A stretch of DNA of 64,000 nt, taken from contig NW_006917091.1 in the NCBI RefSeq assembly GCF_000516985.1, positions 4,299,022 through 4,363,021 of the forward strand, in the 5' to 3' direction. Position 1 is the stretch's first letter; each line of letters begins with the position of its first letter. Under the pieces are notes generated by a model that was given only the letters and a program-made list of their open reading frames with translations, was not told the origin of the DNA and searched no databases. Source of the DNA: Pestalotiopsis fici W106-1 (Eukaryota > Ascomycota > Sordariomycetes > Amphisphaeriales > Sporocadaceae). The translations under genes and the position numbers were made by a program. Shown piece by piece: positions 10,527-21,851 of the stretch.

Positions 10527-10763
10527 CAGGTATCTTTTTTCCTCATTATTGGCCGATATGAACGAGAATCTATGTAGAAATCCAATCTGAGATATGATAA
10601 GAATCTTGGTGCGAAAGTCGGGATGGCGCAATCGCGATTGGCTTTGATGGTGTCTTTATAATGACTGACCTTCTCGGCCTCTGAAGGGACACTCAAGCGG
10701 CACCCTATTACCGCTGGGCCCCCTAACTAGGTTAGTTCCAAAAACGCACCAATTCCATCCACT

Positions 10764-12411
10764 ATGGAGCCCGCCCAGGAAGTCGAATCGCCAAAACACC
10801 ACAAAGAAGGAGGGTTGGTTGAGGGCATGGAGGTTTCCGAGGACGTTGGCTACGGCCACCAGGTGACAAGAGATTGGTCTGCCGCCGAGGAGAAGAAGGT
10901 TGTTCGAAAGTAAGTTGTTGCACTGCTATGATTGCGAACAATTCAATAGTAATGATACTAATCGGACATGCTCAAGGCTCGATTGCATCCTGATGCCGCT
11001 CCTAGTGGCCGGCTTCTTTGCCTTACAACTGGATCGAAGCAACATCTCCAATGCCCTGACCTCTACATTCCGCGAAGATCTCCACATGACCACTACAGAG
11101 GCCAGCGGAGGCAATCAATTACAGATTGCGGGTATCATAATTGCAGAGATACCAGCAAATCTGCTGCTGCAAAAGTTTGGCGCATCTACATGGCTGACAG
11201 CGCAGTGTGTGCTATGGGGATTGGTCGGAGTCTTTCAAGCCTTTATCACAAACAAGAGTTCGTTTTATGCGACACGGTTTCTTTTGGGCATCTTCGAGGC
11301 AGGGTATATCCCCGGTTGTCAGCTTCTATTGAGCCTGTTTTACAAGCGTGAAGAACTGGCACTCAGGACTGCCATTTTCTATTTTGGCAATTATTTCTCT
11401 GCCGGTACGGGATCCCTTATTGCTTCGGGCGTTTTGCAAATGGCTGGCGCCCACGGATTATCGGGTTGGCAGTGGTTATTCCTCAGTAAGTTGTCCATTC
11501 ATTGAAGCAAACGAAGTCTCGCCTCTAACTCGGCTCTAGTCGACGGGTCTTGCACTATTGTCATGGCCATTGTCTTTTTCATGTTGCTTCCAGCATCGCC
11601 CCTGCAGACCTTGCCGTTATGTCGCATCCAACAGCTGAACCTCTTCTCCGAGTCTGAACGCCGCTTGATGCACAACAGAATCATATTGAACGATCCGGAA
11701 AAGAAAACGTCTTTCAAGAATATCAAGATACGCGATGTCATGATGGCACTTTGCAACTTTCAGCTGTGGGGTCACTTTGCCATCAATCTCTTGTCGCTGA
11801 CTCCCAAGGGTGGGCTTGCACTATATTCGCCGACCATCATCAAGGCGCTCAACTTTTCCACGACGCATGCCAATGCGCTATCTTCAATTAGCAACTATGG
11901 CGTCTGTGTATTATCCTTTATTGTTTCTTGGGTGTCGGACCGCCAAAAGCAGCGTGGCGTCTGGTGCATCATTGCGTGTGCATGGTCCATGATATTCGCA
12001 GGCGTTCTGTTTGGGCTTCCCATCAATGCGGATCATTGGACGACCTTTGCCATATTCACACTTTTGAACTGTGGAAATGGCATCAGTCAGAGTCTCAATG
12101 ATGCTTGGCTCAACTCCAATGCTGTAACCCATCTGGATCGAAGCATTGGTCTTGCCATGGCAGTGATTGGTTCTAACCTGGGTGGATTGGCAGGGCAGCA
12201 GTTGTTTCAAGATAATGACGCTCCTCGCTACTCCCATGCCTGGGTTGCCATCCTATGCATTTACTCAGCGTCCATACTCATGACGCTTCTGCAAATGGGC
12301 TATTATGCATGGCTGAACAGGAAGATTGCTCGAAAGGAGGCGGAAACGCCGTCAGAGGCAAATGTAGCTGGGCAAGAACCAGAACTACGCCAGCGAAAAT
12401 TCGAGCTATAA
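10764..12411 (+). CDS. MFS anion permease, allantoate permease (Dal5/ACS) family
   Basis: Exons 10764-10909, 10977-11485 and 11540-12411 (introns 67 and 54 bp, GTAAGT donors) give 508 residues. A hydrophilic N-terminus is followed by RKLDCILMPLLVAGFFALQLDRSNISNA, the typical start of TM1 and loop 1 of the Dal5 group. About 12 TM segments follow, with EIPANLLLQKFGAS, TRFLLGIFEAGYIPG and a large central loop. Members of this family import allantoate, carboxylates, and sulfonates or sulfate esters (yeast Soa1 is one). The head-to-head sulfatase makes a sulfate ester or sulfonate the best guess for substrate. It is located in the plasma membrane by family. Confidence 0.9.
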
Positions 12412-12500
12412 ACCAGCATTGGGTGCTTTTTTAGGCCCATCTATGAATTGAAAAAGGTATATTTCTAGGTTCAATATGAAATGTGTGACCTGTTGATTGC

Positions 12501-12894
12501 CTAATCCCAACGGCGGTGCAGAGAGTCAATGCTCTTCTGGACAACGCGGACATACTGTCCCTGATTCTTCTGCGAAGAGGATTATCACAACCGCAAAGGT
12601 GACGAACCGCGGTGTTACCTTGGCTTCCTTCTTGGAGCCAGCCAGATGGAATTGGCGGGTGTGACTCTGGCGCAGAGCGTAGAAAGCCCTGCATAGGCGC
12701 CAGAAGTGCTCTGCCAAAACCTGGCGGAACGCAGCAGAATAGTGGTACTGCTCTTCGTTGTCGGGGCCCCCCAAAAAAGCGTTGCCCTCAGCGTCCTCGA
12801 AACGCGCGAAGTACGGCTGCACGAACGAGCGGAGCGCAACAAAATCCTTCATGTCGCCGATTAGGCCGGCAGGACACTGATGATGCGCCAGCAT
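12501..12894 (-). CDS. Hypothetical protein, possibly a 5'-truncated gene
   Basis: From ATG 12894 (MLAHHQCPAGLIGDMKDF) the frame runs to an intron 12570-12618 (GTAACA...TTCGCAG). It ends at 12501 with QGQYVRVVQKSIDSLHRRWD. The fit of the splice to a sensible C-terminus argues that the region is, or was, coding. The protein is small, with no signal peptide, membrane segment or motif that I recognise. Coding-like sequence continues upstream on the same strand (about 13049-13300) but with stops between, so this may be the remnant of a longer gene. It converges with the permease. Confidence 0.4.
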
Positions 12895-13895
12895 AGAAAC
12901 CGTGGCCAGCCCGGACAACCATCTTAGGTTTGTAATCGGGATAGCTACTCTTCACTGTGACCAAGTTCTCTACTTTAAGTTCTGACTGGTGACGTCGGTA
13001 ATGTCGCAGACATGTCCAAGTAATAGTATCCCTTTCCAAGTTCCCATACTAGACGCGACATAAGTTTAGGAGGAATGGTTCCTCGTCTCGTAGACATGCC
13101 ATTGCTAGGCTTGTCGCTCTCAATACCACTCTATCGGAATGTCGGCCGAGCACTGTGGTGTCGAAACCTCGAAACTTGAATGCATCCTCATGGACTTGCA
13201 AGATCGTCACCTCTGGGACGGGTCGATGCTCCTTTCGCGCGTATTCATCCACGATGTCGCAGCCAGACAGCGAATTTTCTTGCCCTCGTTCCTGGCTAAA
13301 GAAAGATAAGTCTTGCGCAAAAATAAACCATGTATGTCTAGAAGAAAGGAAGAAATTATGGATGAAAAGACTAAGGCACGGAAACACAGGGATCCGAGGT
13401 TAAATTATATTAAAAGTATTGCCGGTTTGCGTCGTTTGTTGAAAAGAGACAGGCCCGTCAACAAAGATTGTTGTAATTTGAAGTCTGTGGTCATAGCCAA
13501 GAAATGTCCAACATAGCAACGTCCTATTACATGCCGCCAATAAGACCACGCAAACCAATTGCTATCCATACTATAGTAAACCCAAGGAATATGGTGCGCA
13601 TGACCAGCTGACTGGTATCAGTTGAACCAATAATGTACCTAGTAGTAGGTATTTACCACTGTTAGGCCCGCCCACTGCGGGGCCATCGCCCTGATCAGAT
13701 AGCAGCGAACCATGACTTAACAGCCCGGCTACTTCCTACTACCAGAGCACGTCATTTTTAAGCTCGTCAAATCCCCATACAAACTTGACACAAACTTCAC
13801 CCACGGAAGTTCGAGCTTGTCGAGCATGTCACAGTTGGGTCACTCTAAGATCGACACGACGCCAATGCCAGTGTAGGCAATTAAAGCGATTGCCT
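12895..13895. other. Intergenic with possible decayed coding sequence
   Basis: The minus strand at about 13049-13300 stays open but ends in stops before joining the gene at 12894. I could not assign a family. The right half is the promoter of the Zn2Cys6 gene at 13896. Confidence 0.3.
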
Positions 13896-16226
13896 ATGCA
13901 TCTTGTGACGAAGATGCATCATGCAGTCCCAATTGAGCAACCAAATATCGTAAGCGGGTGTCCACTCTATGATTGCGGAGCAAGAACAAAAGCGAGTATC
14001 TGTCACTGACACAGCCCAATAGATGCAAGCGATGCCAAAAACGTAAAGTATGTGTATTGCAGTAGCTTTTATGATGAAAACATGACTCAGTCGTCGTAGA
14101 TAAGGTGTTCCAGAACGTCCCCTTGCATTAACTGCTCTCTGGCCTCCGCGACCTGTGAATATCGCGATGATCGATCCCGGCGACTTCCTATATCCCGTGA
14201 TTATGTCGCATCGCTAGAGTCGCGAGTGGCAAAGCTCGAAACATTTCTCGCACAACTCAAAAAAGCGCCTCGGGAGCAGCGGGATTCCTTGATTGACAGC
14301 ATCAATTTTCTCGATGATTCGGCCGATTACAGCGCCAATGCCGGACAGAAGAGTCATCAAATGGGCGCCGCTGTCCACGACCCAGCCAAGGCAGTTTTAC
14401 GACAAGAAGACGAAGGTGAGTGCACCCGCCAACTGTCCCTAGAATACCAGACGACTAAAAGTCATTGACCAGGGTCACTCACATATCATGGGCCAACCAG
14501 CATTTATAATGGTGCTCTGGCTTCTTCTTCAGACAACAATGCGCAGGCCACGAGCATGATTCCTTCGCCCCTTGTTCACCCGCTCGATTCCGGCGAGGGG
14601 ATCACAAATCAATGCATAGGCCTCTTCTTTCACTGGCAATACTCGCAGTTCATGTTCATTGACCGCGAAGCTTTCATCATGGACTATCAGCGCAGATCAT
14701 TTGACAGCCAATTCTGCTCCTCTGCGCTCATCAATGCAGTGTGTTCAATCGGCGCATTAATGTCTACAGACCCAGACATAAGACAACGGGCATCCCATTA
14801 CTCACAGCAAGCCATCAACATGGTCATGAGTCACGGCCTCGTCACACCACATACAACCTCTGTGCAAACCCTCCTATGCTGCGCCTTTTATGAGATTGGG
14901 GCCGGCAATCTCTCCAAGGGCTGGCTTTTCTCAGGTGAGTTGGATGTTTGGTGCAAAAGATTGCTTCTCACTGTTTGGTCCAGGTATGGCATTTAGAATG
15001 GGTCACGATCTAGGCTTCCAACGCGATCCGGAAACATGGACAGATAGGACTGCAACAGAGCAAGCTGTCGTCAGGGAGTATCGCCGCCGGATTTACTGGG
15101 GATGCTATGTATCTGACAAGTACTTACATCATTACATTGAAGGACACCGAGCTGTTCTGACATGGCAAACAGATTCTTCAGTCTCATGCTAGGCAGACCC
15201 AGCATGATGCACGAGTCCGATGCGGACGTCAAGCCTAGCGAACCGCAGAGGTGAGGGTTCACATTGGCAACCTCACGATGACGTTGACGCTGATTGCTTG
15301 TGCAGACAAGATCCAATCTTTAATGATTGGGCCGAGGGCCATGGTCTGGTATTTCTGAAGGACATCATACCAATTGCACCAAGGTTGGCAGAAGTCTTCA
15401 ACAAGCAGGTCGAAATCAGCCAAATCATTCGCGAAGGCCTATCCGCCGTCCATGCTCCAGGCCAGCGACTCTCACAAGACTGGAAATCCATTGCTCTGAA
15501 TGAAATAGATTCAAAGCTAGCTCGATTCAGGGAGAACCTGCCACCCGCAATGAGGCTAAAGCAATGGTCGTCTCTTCTTGAACCGGTACAACCTCATCTA
15601 GCTGCGCTCCAGTATGCCTGTCCTTGCCCCTGTCGAATTAAGAAAGCCAGCTCACAAGTAATAATTCTAGCATGCTCTGGCATAGTTCTCGAATTTCTCT
15701 CTTCTATCCCTTCCTCAATTTGTCGGCCCTCACAGATGGCGCCGAGAATACGACTCCCATAGCCGCTGACGGTCCGGAGAAAGCTTGTTTAGAATCTGTG
15801 GAGCGCATGATTGCAATCTTGAAACGCTTCAAAGCTCAACACTCTCTTCAAAACGCCCCTTTGATCTTTGTACATGGAGTAATTGCCGCGGTCAACACAA
15901 TCATCACTTTGACGCGGAGAGGGCACAATCAGCAGGGCAATTTGCACCTACCAGACCTTGACCTGGTGCTCCAAGAAATGTCTTCCACCTGGGTCATCGC
16001 TGTCCATGCCTTGAGCCGACTGAGGAAATTACTATCGGCTATGGAAGAAGAAGTTGTACCAAATACCGTGTCTCAACGACAAGAAACACTCTCCGGTTTC
16101 GACTTGGAGCTCCCGACTGACATATCCGACTTTGGTGGAGATTCTCAAATCGCGCAGATTCTGGATTGGGATTATCTATTTGCCATGCCGAGCGACGGGT
16201 TCTCTAACAATAATGTCAATTTTTAA
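13896..16226 (+). CDS. Zn2Cys6 transcription factor with fungal-specific middle homology domain
   Basis: Eight exons: 13896-13949, 14015-14047, 14100-14415, 14473-14934, 14984-15119, 15173-15250, 15306-15611 and 15671-16226. All introns are 49-65 bp, giving 646 residues. The start could also be ATG 13914. The binuclear cluster is Cys22, 25, 32, 38, 41 and 48 (CX2CX6CX5CX2CX6C), built across two introns. It is followed by a linker and a coiled coil (VASLESRVAKLETFL). The middle homology region has GLFFHWQYSQFMFIDREAF, GMAFRMGHDLGF and RRRIYWGCYVSDKFFSLMLGRP, then LHMLWHSSRISLFYP. It is nuclear and binds CGG-type sites. Its position between permease and tyrosinase makes it the candidate regulator of the block, perhaps through the palindromes at 10453 and 10510. 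Confidence 0.9.
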
Positions 16227-16570
16227 ATCCAGCTTGGGTGATGAATCCTCAATATGTATTTATGGTATGGCCAGTCTGATCAATATGCATCCGCCTGCCC
16301 TGTGTCACGAAACCGGGCGCTTCTATCCTGTAATAAGAAAATACTGGATTGGTAAATATACCCAAGTCCAATCCTAGATTATAGACAAATATGTTACATA
16401 CAATCGCATGGCATCAGCCAATAATCTTGCCATTCCAAGTTGATTGTGTGAACAAGTAGCGATCAAATCATTTTCTGCGGCGGGGTATCGTGAAGCTGAT
16501 TATACCCTATAGCCTTTCAGCCGCCAAAACCAATCGTGTATGACAAATTTGGGTAACCTCCGTCCGTCCA
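16227..16570. other. Convergent 3' region between regulator and tyrosinase
   Basis: No gene seen. It holds the 3' ends of both neighbours. Confidence 0.5.
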
Positions 16571-17814
16571 CTAGTGCTTTCCAAACAGCTTCTCCATGAA
16601 GCTGCGCTCCTTTAGCTTGTAGTCCTCGCCGTCAGGGTAAGTGTACTCGATACAGACATCGGTGCTGTTGATGTTCATGACGTCGGCGACGGTGCGGTTG
16701 GGGTAGAGATCGTACATCCACAGGGTGTGGTTCAGAGTAGTGGTGTTACCCGGGTCGCCGTCATAGTTGAGAATATCATCACCAGGGCACTGCGAAGATG
16801 TGAACTCGCACTCTGACTCGTCGACCTGGTTCTGGCCTCCCATCTCGGTCAGGCGGGAGCTCAGGTTGGCCGACTGCCACTTCCACCAGAGGGCGTCGAG
16901 AAAAGTGTGGTGCAAGAAAAAGATGGGGGTCTCCGGGGGCTCTGGGAAACGCTCTGCATGAGGCCGCCGACGGCAGCGTGGCCGGCGGCGTGGGGGGGTC
17001 GAGTAGTAGCAGTCCCAGGCGTCGTCGTACGTGTCCAGGTCCTCGCAGCTATCGACGCTCGCCTGGGTGGATCCCGACAGCGACGAGACTTGGAGGTCGC
17101 GGGAGATGCAGTACGAGCCCGTGTTGCCGTCGCTCTGCATGGTCAGGGTGATGTTGGCAAAGGGGCCGGTGGTGATGCAAGAGTCGTCGCCGCTGCCCGT
17201 GCCTCCGAGGGCGTCGTCCTGGAAAACGTCGGCATCGGCCAAGTCGTCGAGGCTAGAGTCTGAAATTTCATCCCAGTACCTGCATCTTCATGAGAATTTT
17301 GTTTTTAATACAGGAACCGGGTCATATACTACTTACGGCAGAGGGCCATTATAGTCACAAGCATCCCTTAGCATGTTGGCATGGACGGCGATAAAGTAGC
17401 GGTGCCAAGGAAGAAATTGACCCTAACATGAGACTTAGCCAACAAGCTTTTCCAAGAATGGCTCCTATCTATAACTTACGACATCGTGGATCCAACCGGT
17501 CTGGTAGATATGGTTGTATTGCAATTCATCCCACCTAGTGGACGCGTTGCCAATATCACTCGAGGCAGGCGTAGACATCAAGCACAGGGTGGCATCAATG
17601 TACGATTGTTGCTCGTCAGAAGTGAGCGAAGACCTTGTTCACGTGATTAGCCCTATGATACAAAATGGAGATTATCCAGACAATAATACCATGGCATAGC
17701 CTGCCTGGTGGTTGAACAACCATCACGCTTCACAGGCGTCACGAGCTCTGAAGAGGCCAGAGCGCATCCCGCGAGGAAGAGAATAGCGGCCGCTGGTCGA
17801 AGTAGGCTGGCCAT
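16571..17814 (-). CDS. Secreted tyrosinase (type 3 copper), frame disturbed at three C-tracts
   Basis: Exons 17690-17814, 17480-17633, 17337-17422 and 16571-17279 give 357 residues. A signal peptide is visible (MASLLRPAAAILFLAGCALA). The CuA region has NHIYQTGWIHDV and FLPWHRYF, giving three His. The CuB region has PIFFLHHTFLDALWWKWQ. Between them, about 24 residues (coding bases 16925-16998) read as Arg/Pro-rich nonsense. The expected HxxxH block of CuB (PHAAGHAAVGG) is present in the +1 frame. Each of three C-runs (G7 at 16992-16998, G5 at 16935-16939 and 16925-16929 on the plus strand) appears one base too long, and together they restore frame. This is either assembly error or a real lesion that removes two CuB ligands. 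Tyrosinases oxidise phenols to o-quinones. The gene lies beside the dioxygenase gene. Confidence 0.85.
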
Positions 17815-19383
17815 GTTTGGAATATAGTAAAAAAGAGTGTGGTCGTGACGAGTTGAGAATTAGTTATTCCGCAGAACAGCACAAGGCATTGTTATATATT
17901 GAATCGAGGTTCTAGATTCTCTCTATCGACTGCATCCGTACGTTGCGTCCGTGAGTTTATGGGCCCCGATATGCACGCTCGAGCTGCGGCTTGCGGTATA
18001 CCCTTGAAGTCGTCAGCAGCCAGTCGATAGTCTTGACAAATGCATATTCCTTTGCTCCATCAGATGAAATGTGATCGTCATTGTGATCCCAACCTATACG
18101 CGGCTCCACGAGGCTGCATCAGCTCTTCATGCTGTCCTACATTTCCATCCATTGTTGAATGTTGGCTGGTCAAAGCGGTAGGGGTGATACGAGGCGCGGC
18201 AGAACGTTGAGTCGCCCGCACAGCAAGGTGACCTTATTGGTCGCCCTACCACGACCTGAGTTGGGTTCTACACACAACCCATCGCAACGGCGTAATAGCA
18301 TCTATTAGCAGCTAAGCGCCACACCATTGCGATTGGCCGCTCAGGTAAAGGAAGTTTCTACGTTAGCTGGCCCACTCCTAAGCTGTTCCCCTGGCTTCTA
18401 GGAGTATTTTTCATTGTGAGATCTACAGGGCAGAGCCGTTACAAATCATGCTGTCAGGCTGACAAGTGCCGACTAAGCCGAGTATGGGTGCAATTGGTCA
18501 ATTTTATATGGTCAGCCAAACCTGAAAAGTCCTTATTGGTGTCCATTGTTTCTGTCGTTCCCACTTTATGCCTTCAGCTACACAGGGTTAAACGTTCAAG
18601 CCATCAAGCAGGGATCTACCTTAAGTCAACATCCCTTTGTTCTCAACAGCCGGCAATGACACGGCACTACGCGCGTCTCCACAGCGTTTATATTCCCGGA
18701 TTCGGAAATTTTAGCTCGGCCGGAGCTAGCTTCTACAGTACTTCTGTTGCTCCCGCAATTGTGAAGAAATGGCACAATGGAGACCGGCAGTGAAGTCCCC
18801 GCATCGCGGGGAAGGCCACGCGGCCCTGCGCCTTGTTATACTACTATCATACGGAATGCGGTAGTGGACTTGCCGGCGGCAAAGGCGCAAGGCGCAGAGC
18901 CTCTCCCGTGATCTGGCCAGGGAGGTCCGGTTTAGTCAGCGTCTATATCCCCGGACGGTGAACTATATGAACATGGCGTCACTAAATTATAGCTATAATG
19001 TCTAATCCAATTTAGTGCCAAAATTTGTCAGTCCATTGTCCAGAACCTCTAGAGCCTGGAAGGGACTCGCCAACCTGTAGGATGTGTCCCAGTAGTAAGC
19101 AGTCATTGCCTTACAAAGCCAGTGTAGTTACGTATTGGCTTGCGATATCCCGGTCCACCATATTGTCCAGCCATGGCGTCAAATACGTTGAACCTAGCCG
19201 ATAGCATATACGATGAAGGGGCCGACGATCTGTATAAGACGGCAGTTGGTGATGGTGATGATGATCATGATGCTCTCTCGTTCTTCCTATGTATTATGCA
19301 CTTTGCTTAACTGAGCCGGCCTACATCAATCGAGAAGAAAAGAATACAAAGCTGAATATTCTTATTATTCAAGAGAACGAGAG
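17815..19383. other. Divergent intergenic region between tyrosinase and intradiol dioxygenase
   Basis: The 1.57 kb between divergent starts holds no supportable gene. Notable items are a direct TCCGT-N8-TCCGT at 17935-17952 near the tyrosinase promoter, and an inverted GTCCGG/CCGGAC pair at 18925-18930 and 18951-18956 upstream of the dioxygenase. Confidence 0.5.
18925..18956. promoter_or_regulatory. Inverted GTCCGG...CCGGAC upstream of intradiol dioxygenase
   Basis: Perfect 6-bp arms separated by 20 bp, about 430 bp before the start codon. CCG/CGG half-sites fit Zn2Cys6 binding, but the long spacer makes chance possible. Confidence 0.25.
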
Positions 19384-20577
19384 ATGCACTTCACTCAAGC
19401 CGTTGTCACCGGCCTAGCCGTGCTCTCAAGCTCCGCCCTCGCCCATCCCGGTCATGATTTCAAGGCGGAACTAAACGAGCGTCGAGATTTCCTCAAGACC
19501 GTCAAGCGCGCCGACATTAGCCACTGTGCCGAGAAGCTGAAGGCTCGCGGTGTCAACAAGCGCAACGCTGCGCGCCGACATGCAACACTTCAAGATGCCA
19601 GGGCCAAAACAAGCCTGGTGAGACGCAATGCCACGACGGTCGATGCTATCAACCATAACCAGACTGGCAACGGGTACACTGCAGCAACTGACGCGTCTGT
19701 TCTCTTTGAGGGCTTCAGCTCTTGTCTACTTACCCCTGAGGTCACACAGGGCCCATACTGTACGTATCCTCCAATATCATGAACCATACCTATGGAAAGA
19801 AGGAAAAAGAAAAAGGAGAACCATAAGGCGATACGCTAACAATCGTTTTCAGACGTGGGTGGCGAGTTTATCCGACCCAATATCATCGACGGTCAAGACG
19901 GTGTACCGACCATTCTTGATTACCAAGTGGTCGATGCCGACACCTGCGAGGTTGTGCCGAACGTGTACCTGGAGATTTGGCACTGCAATTCGACCGGCGT
20001 CTACTCGGGAGTCAAAGTTAGTGGCAACGGCAACGATGCCGACGCCTCCAACCTAAACAACACCTTCTTTCGCGGTATCCAGAAGACAAACGCCGACGGT
20101 GTTGCTCAATTCACCAGTCTCTTTCCTGGCCACTATGCCATGCGTGCCACGCATATTCACTTGATGGTACACACCAACGCGACCGTCTTTGCCAATGGCA
20201 CACTTGGCAATAACAACATTTATTCCTCCCACATTGGCCAGGCCTTTTTCGACCAAGACCTAATTACCGAGGTTGAAGCGCTCTCCCCCTACAATACCAA
20301 CACGGCCAGCATCACGGATAACGTGGACGATGACTTGTTCGTCCAGGAGACCGATAGCGAGGGCATCGACCCCGTCCACGAGTACATTTACATTGGCGAT
20401 GATGTTTCCGATGGTCTTTTTGCCTGGCTGGCATTCGGTATTAATGCCACCGCGTCTGATGCCATTACTGCTGCCGCGTGGTATTATGCCAACGGCGGTC
20501 AGACCAATGCCGACTACGATTATCTGGCAGAGGAGGGGACCACCGGGGTCACTTCTCCTACAGCTACGGCATCTTGA
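19384..20577 (+). CDS. Secreted intradiol ring-cleavage dioxygenase
   Basis: Exons 19384-19759 and 19853-20577 (intron 93 bp, GTACGT...TTTCAG) give 366 residues. MHFTQAVVTGLAVLSSSALA is a signal peptide. A basic pro-like region with KR sites follows. The catalytic core starts at LLTPEVTQGPYYVGG, which holds a Tyr iron ligand. It continues with VPNVYLEIWHCN and GHYAMRATHIHLMVH, the His ligands of the non-heme Fe(III) site. The C-terminus is Ser/Thr-rich without a clear anchor. Fungal secreted members cleave catechols between the hydroxyls, giving muconate-type acids, and are linked to lignin or tannin phenol breakdown. It is divergent from tyrosinase, which supplies or consumes the same diphenols. 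Confidence 0.92.
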
Positions 20578-20981
20578 TTCGAGAAGTAACCTGTTTGAGC
20601 TGGGAAGAGAAGCCACTGGCATTTTACAGTGGAAGATGCTCGAATAATACACACTGTAGATGAGACAAAGATTTCTAGATTTATCAGATATTTTGCAGCA
20701 AATGGAGAACAAACATTTGTTTCAACCATATTATAACAGCATCCTATTCAACCGCCCTGTTGTGATACGAATGTTTAACCTGACTGATGTATACAACCAA
20801 TCCACCGACACACCATCCACGACACCGCATATTTGGCACCTTTTTGTAACAAGATCCGAAGGTAAAATGGACCCCGTTGAGTAAAGTGATTACGCAAATT
20901 TCTGATACGCTGCTTTACGCAATTTCGCTCTCTTGTTGTCTCTGAGTCAATTCCTTAAAGATGGCCAGCTCAACTGGAAGA
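20578..20981. other. Convergent 3' region between dioxygenase and Hsp31-like gene
   Basis: No gene seen. AT-rich 3' flanks. Confidence 0.5.
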
Positions 20982-21851
20982 CTAGACTGCGTTGAGCAGA
21001 GTCGTGGCAGCCAGTTTGCCGAGATTGTTCGAGGCCAACGGCGAGTCTCCAGTGAGAACACAACGGTCTCGATGTACTTTTCCAGTAATATCCGAATTGA
21101 GTACCTTGACACCCCGTTCCCGCAAACGGTCAGCAACTAGCCAGGGCATTTTGCCTGGAATGTAGCCCATTTCGATGTTGGCGCCCGTGTCTAGAGAGTC
21201 AGGAAACACGACAATTTCGTAATTGTCAAAAATGGACTTGCTTCCCGGACCATTGCCAACATCGGCAGCCAGCATACTGGCCGGTCCGTGGCAGAGGGAA
21301 ATGTAGTAGCGTTGGTTGTCGAGAGCCCATCGCAAGATCTTGCCGACCGTGGGAGAGGCTGGAACGTCGTTCAAGACGCCATGGCCGCCTGGAATGAACA
21401 CGCCTAGGTATGGCGTGTCGGTGGTGAAGCCGTTGCCCCAAACCTCTTCGAGCTTGAGGGGTTTGCGAATCTTGTTCTTGTACTTTTCATAGATGCGCTT
21501 GACGGCCTCGTCCTCCTTGGGGAAAGCCCAGACTTCAAACTTGACCGAGTCGCCAGAGATGGTGGCAATGTCAATGTCAAACCCGGCAGCATCGAGGTGG
21601 ATCATGGGAAGCAACATTTCTACGGGATGGTTGCCCGTAGAAAAGAATTCACCTCCCGCCATTTCCAGGTAGCGCTCCTGTGTGGCGATGAGGAGAACCT
21701 TCCATTTGTTCCCGGTGTAGGCATTGGGATAGTCTGCGCCGTCGAAATCAGTTTTAGGTGAAACGTATTGTGACAAGGAGTACTTTGACGGAAAGAAGGC
21801 ATCCTGTTCAGCTGGATCTGGGACAGGGGCGCGGTCTGATTTGGCGGCCAT
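20982..21851 (-). CDS. Hsp31/HchA-type chaperone-deglycase of the DJ-1/PfpI superfamily
   Basis: Single exon, 289 residues, close to bacterial HchA (about 283). The N-terminal extension (residues 1-50, [19 protein letters not shown]) is typical of the HchA group and absent from the shorter paralogue at 3619-4383. The core shows [41 protein letters not shown] with the oxyanion motif, and [13 protein letters not shown] with the nucleophile Cys and following His. HchA-like proteins bind unfolded clients and remove glyoxal adducts or detoxify methylglyoxal in the cytosol. Its place at the end of the phenol-oxidation genes suggests protection from reactive carbonyls or quinones, which is inference. 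Confidence 0.9.
   Translation of the reverse strand: MAAKSDRAPVPDPAEQDAFFPSKYSLSQYVSPKTDFDGADYPNAYTGNKWKVLLIATQERYLEMAGGEFFSTGNHPVEMLLPMIHLDAAGFDIDIATISGDSVKFEVWAFPKEDEAVKRIYEKYKNKIRKPLKLEEVWGNGFTTDTPYLGVFIPGGHGVLNDVPASPTVGKILRWALDNQRYYISLCHGPASMLAADVGNGPGSKSIFDNYEIVVFPDSLDTGANIEMGYIPGKMPWLVADRLRERGVKVLNSDITGKVHRDRCVLTGDSPLASNNLGKLAATTLLNAV

Larger units (their letters stand above)
10228..10763. promoter_or_regulatory. Bidirectional promoter of arylsulfatase and anion permease
   Basis: The 536 bp between divergent start codons hold two inverted CGG-type sites (10453-10469 and 10510-10526) and a TGGGCGCCCA palindrome near 10414. The layout fits coordinate control of transporter and sulfatase, probably by a Zn2Cys6 protein. 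Confidence 0.6.

Noticed and set aside
18416..18793. 125-codon plus-strand frame between tyrosinase and dioxygenase
   Set aside because: No domain, no signal peptide and no homologous feel. It lies in a divergent promoter region.
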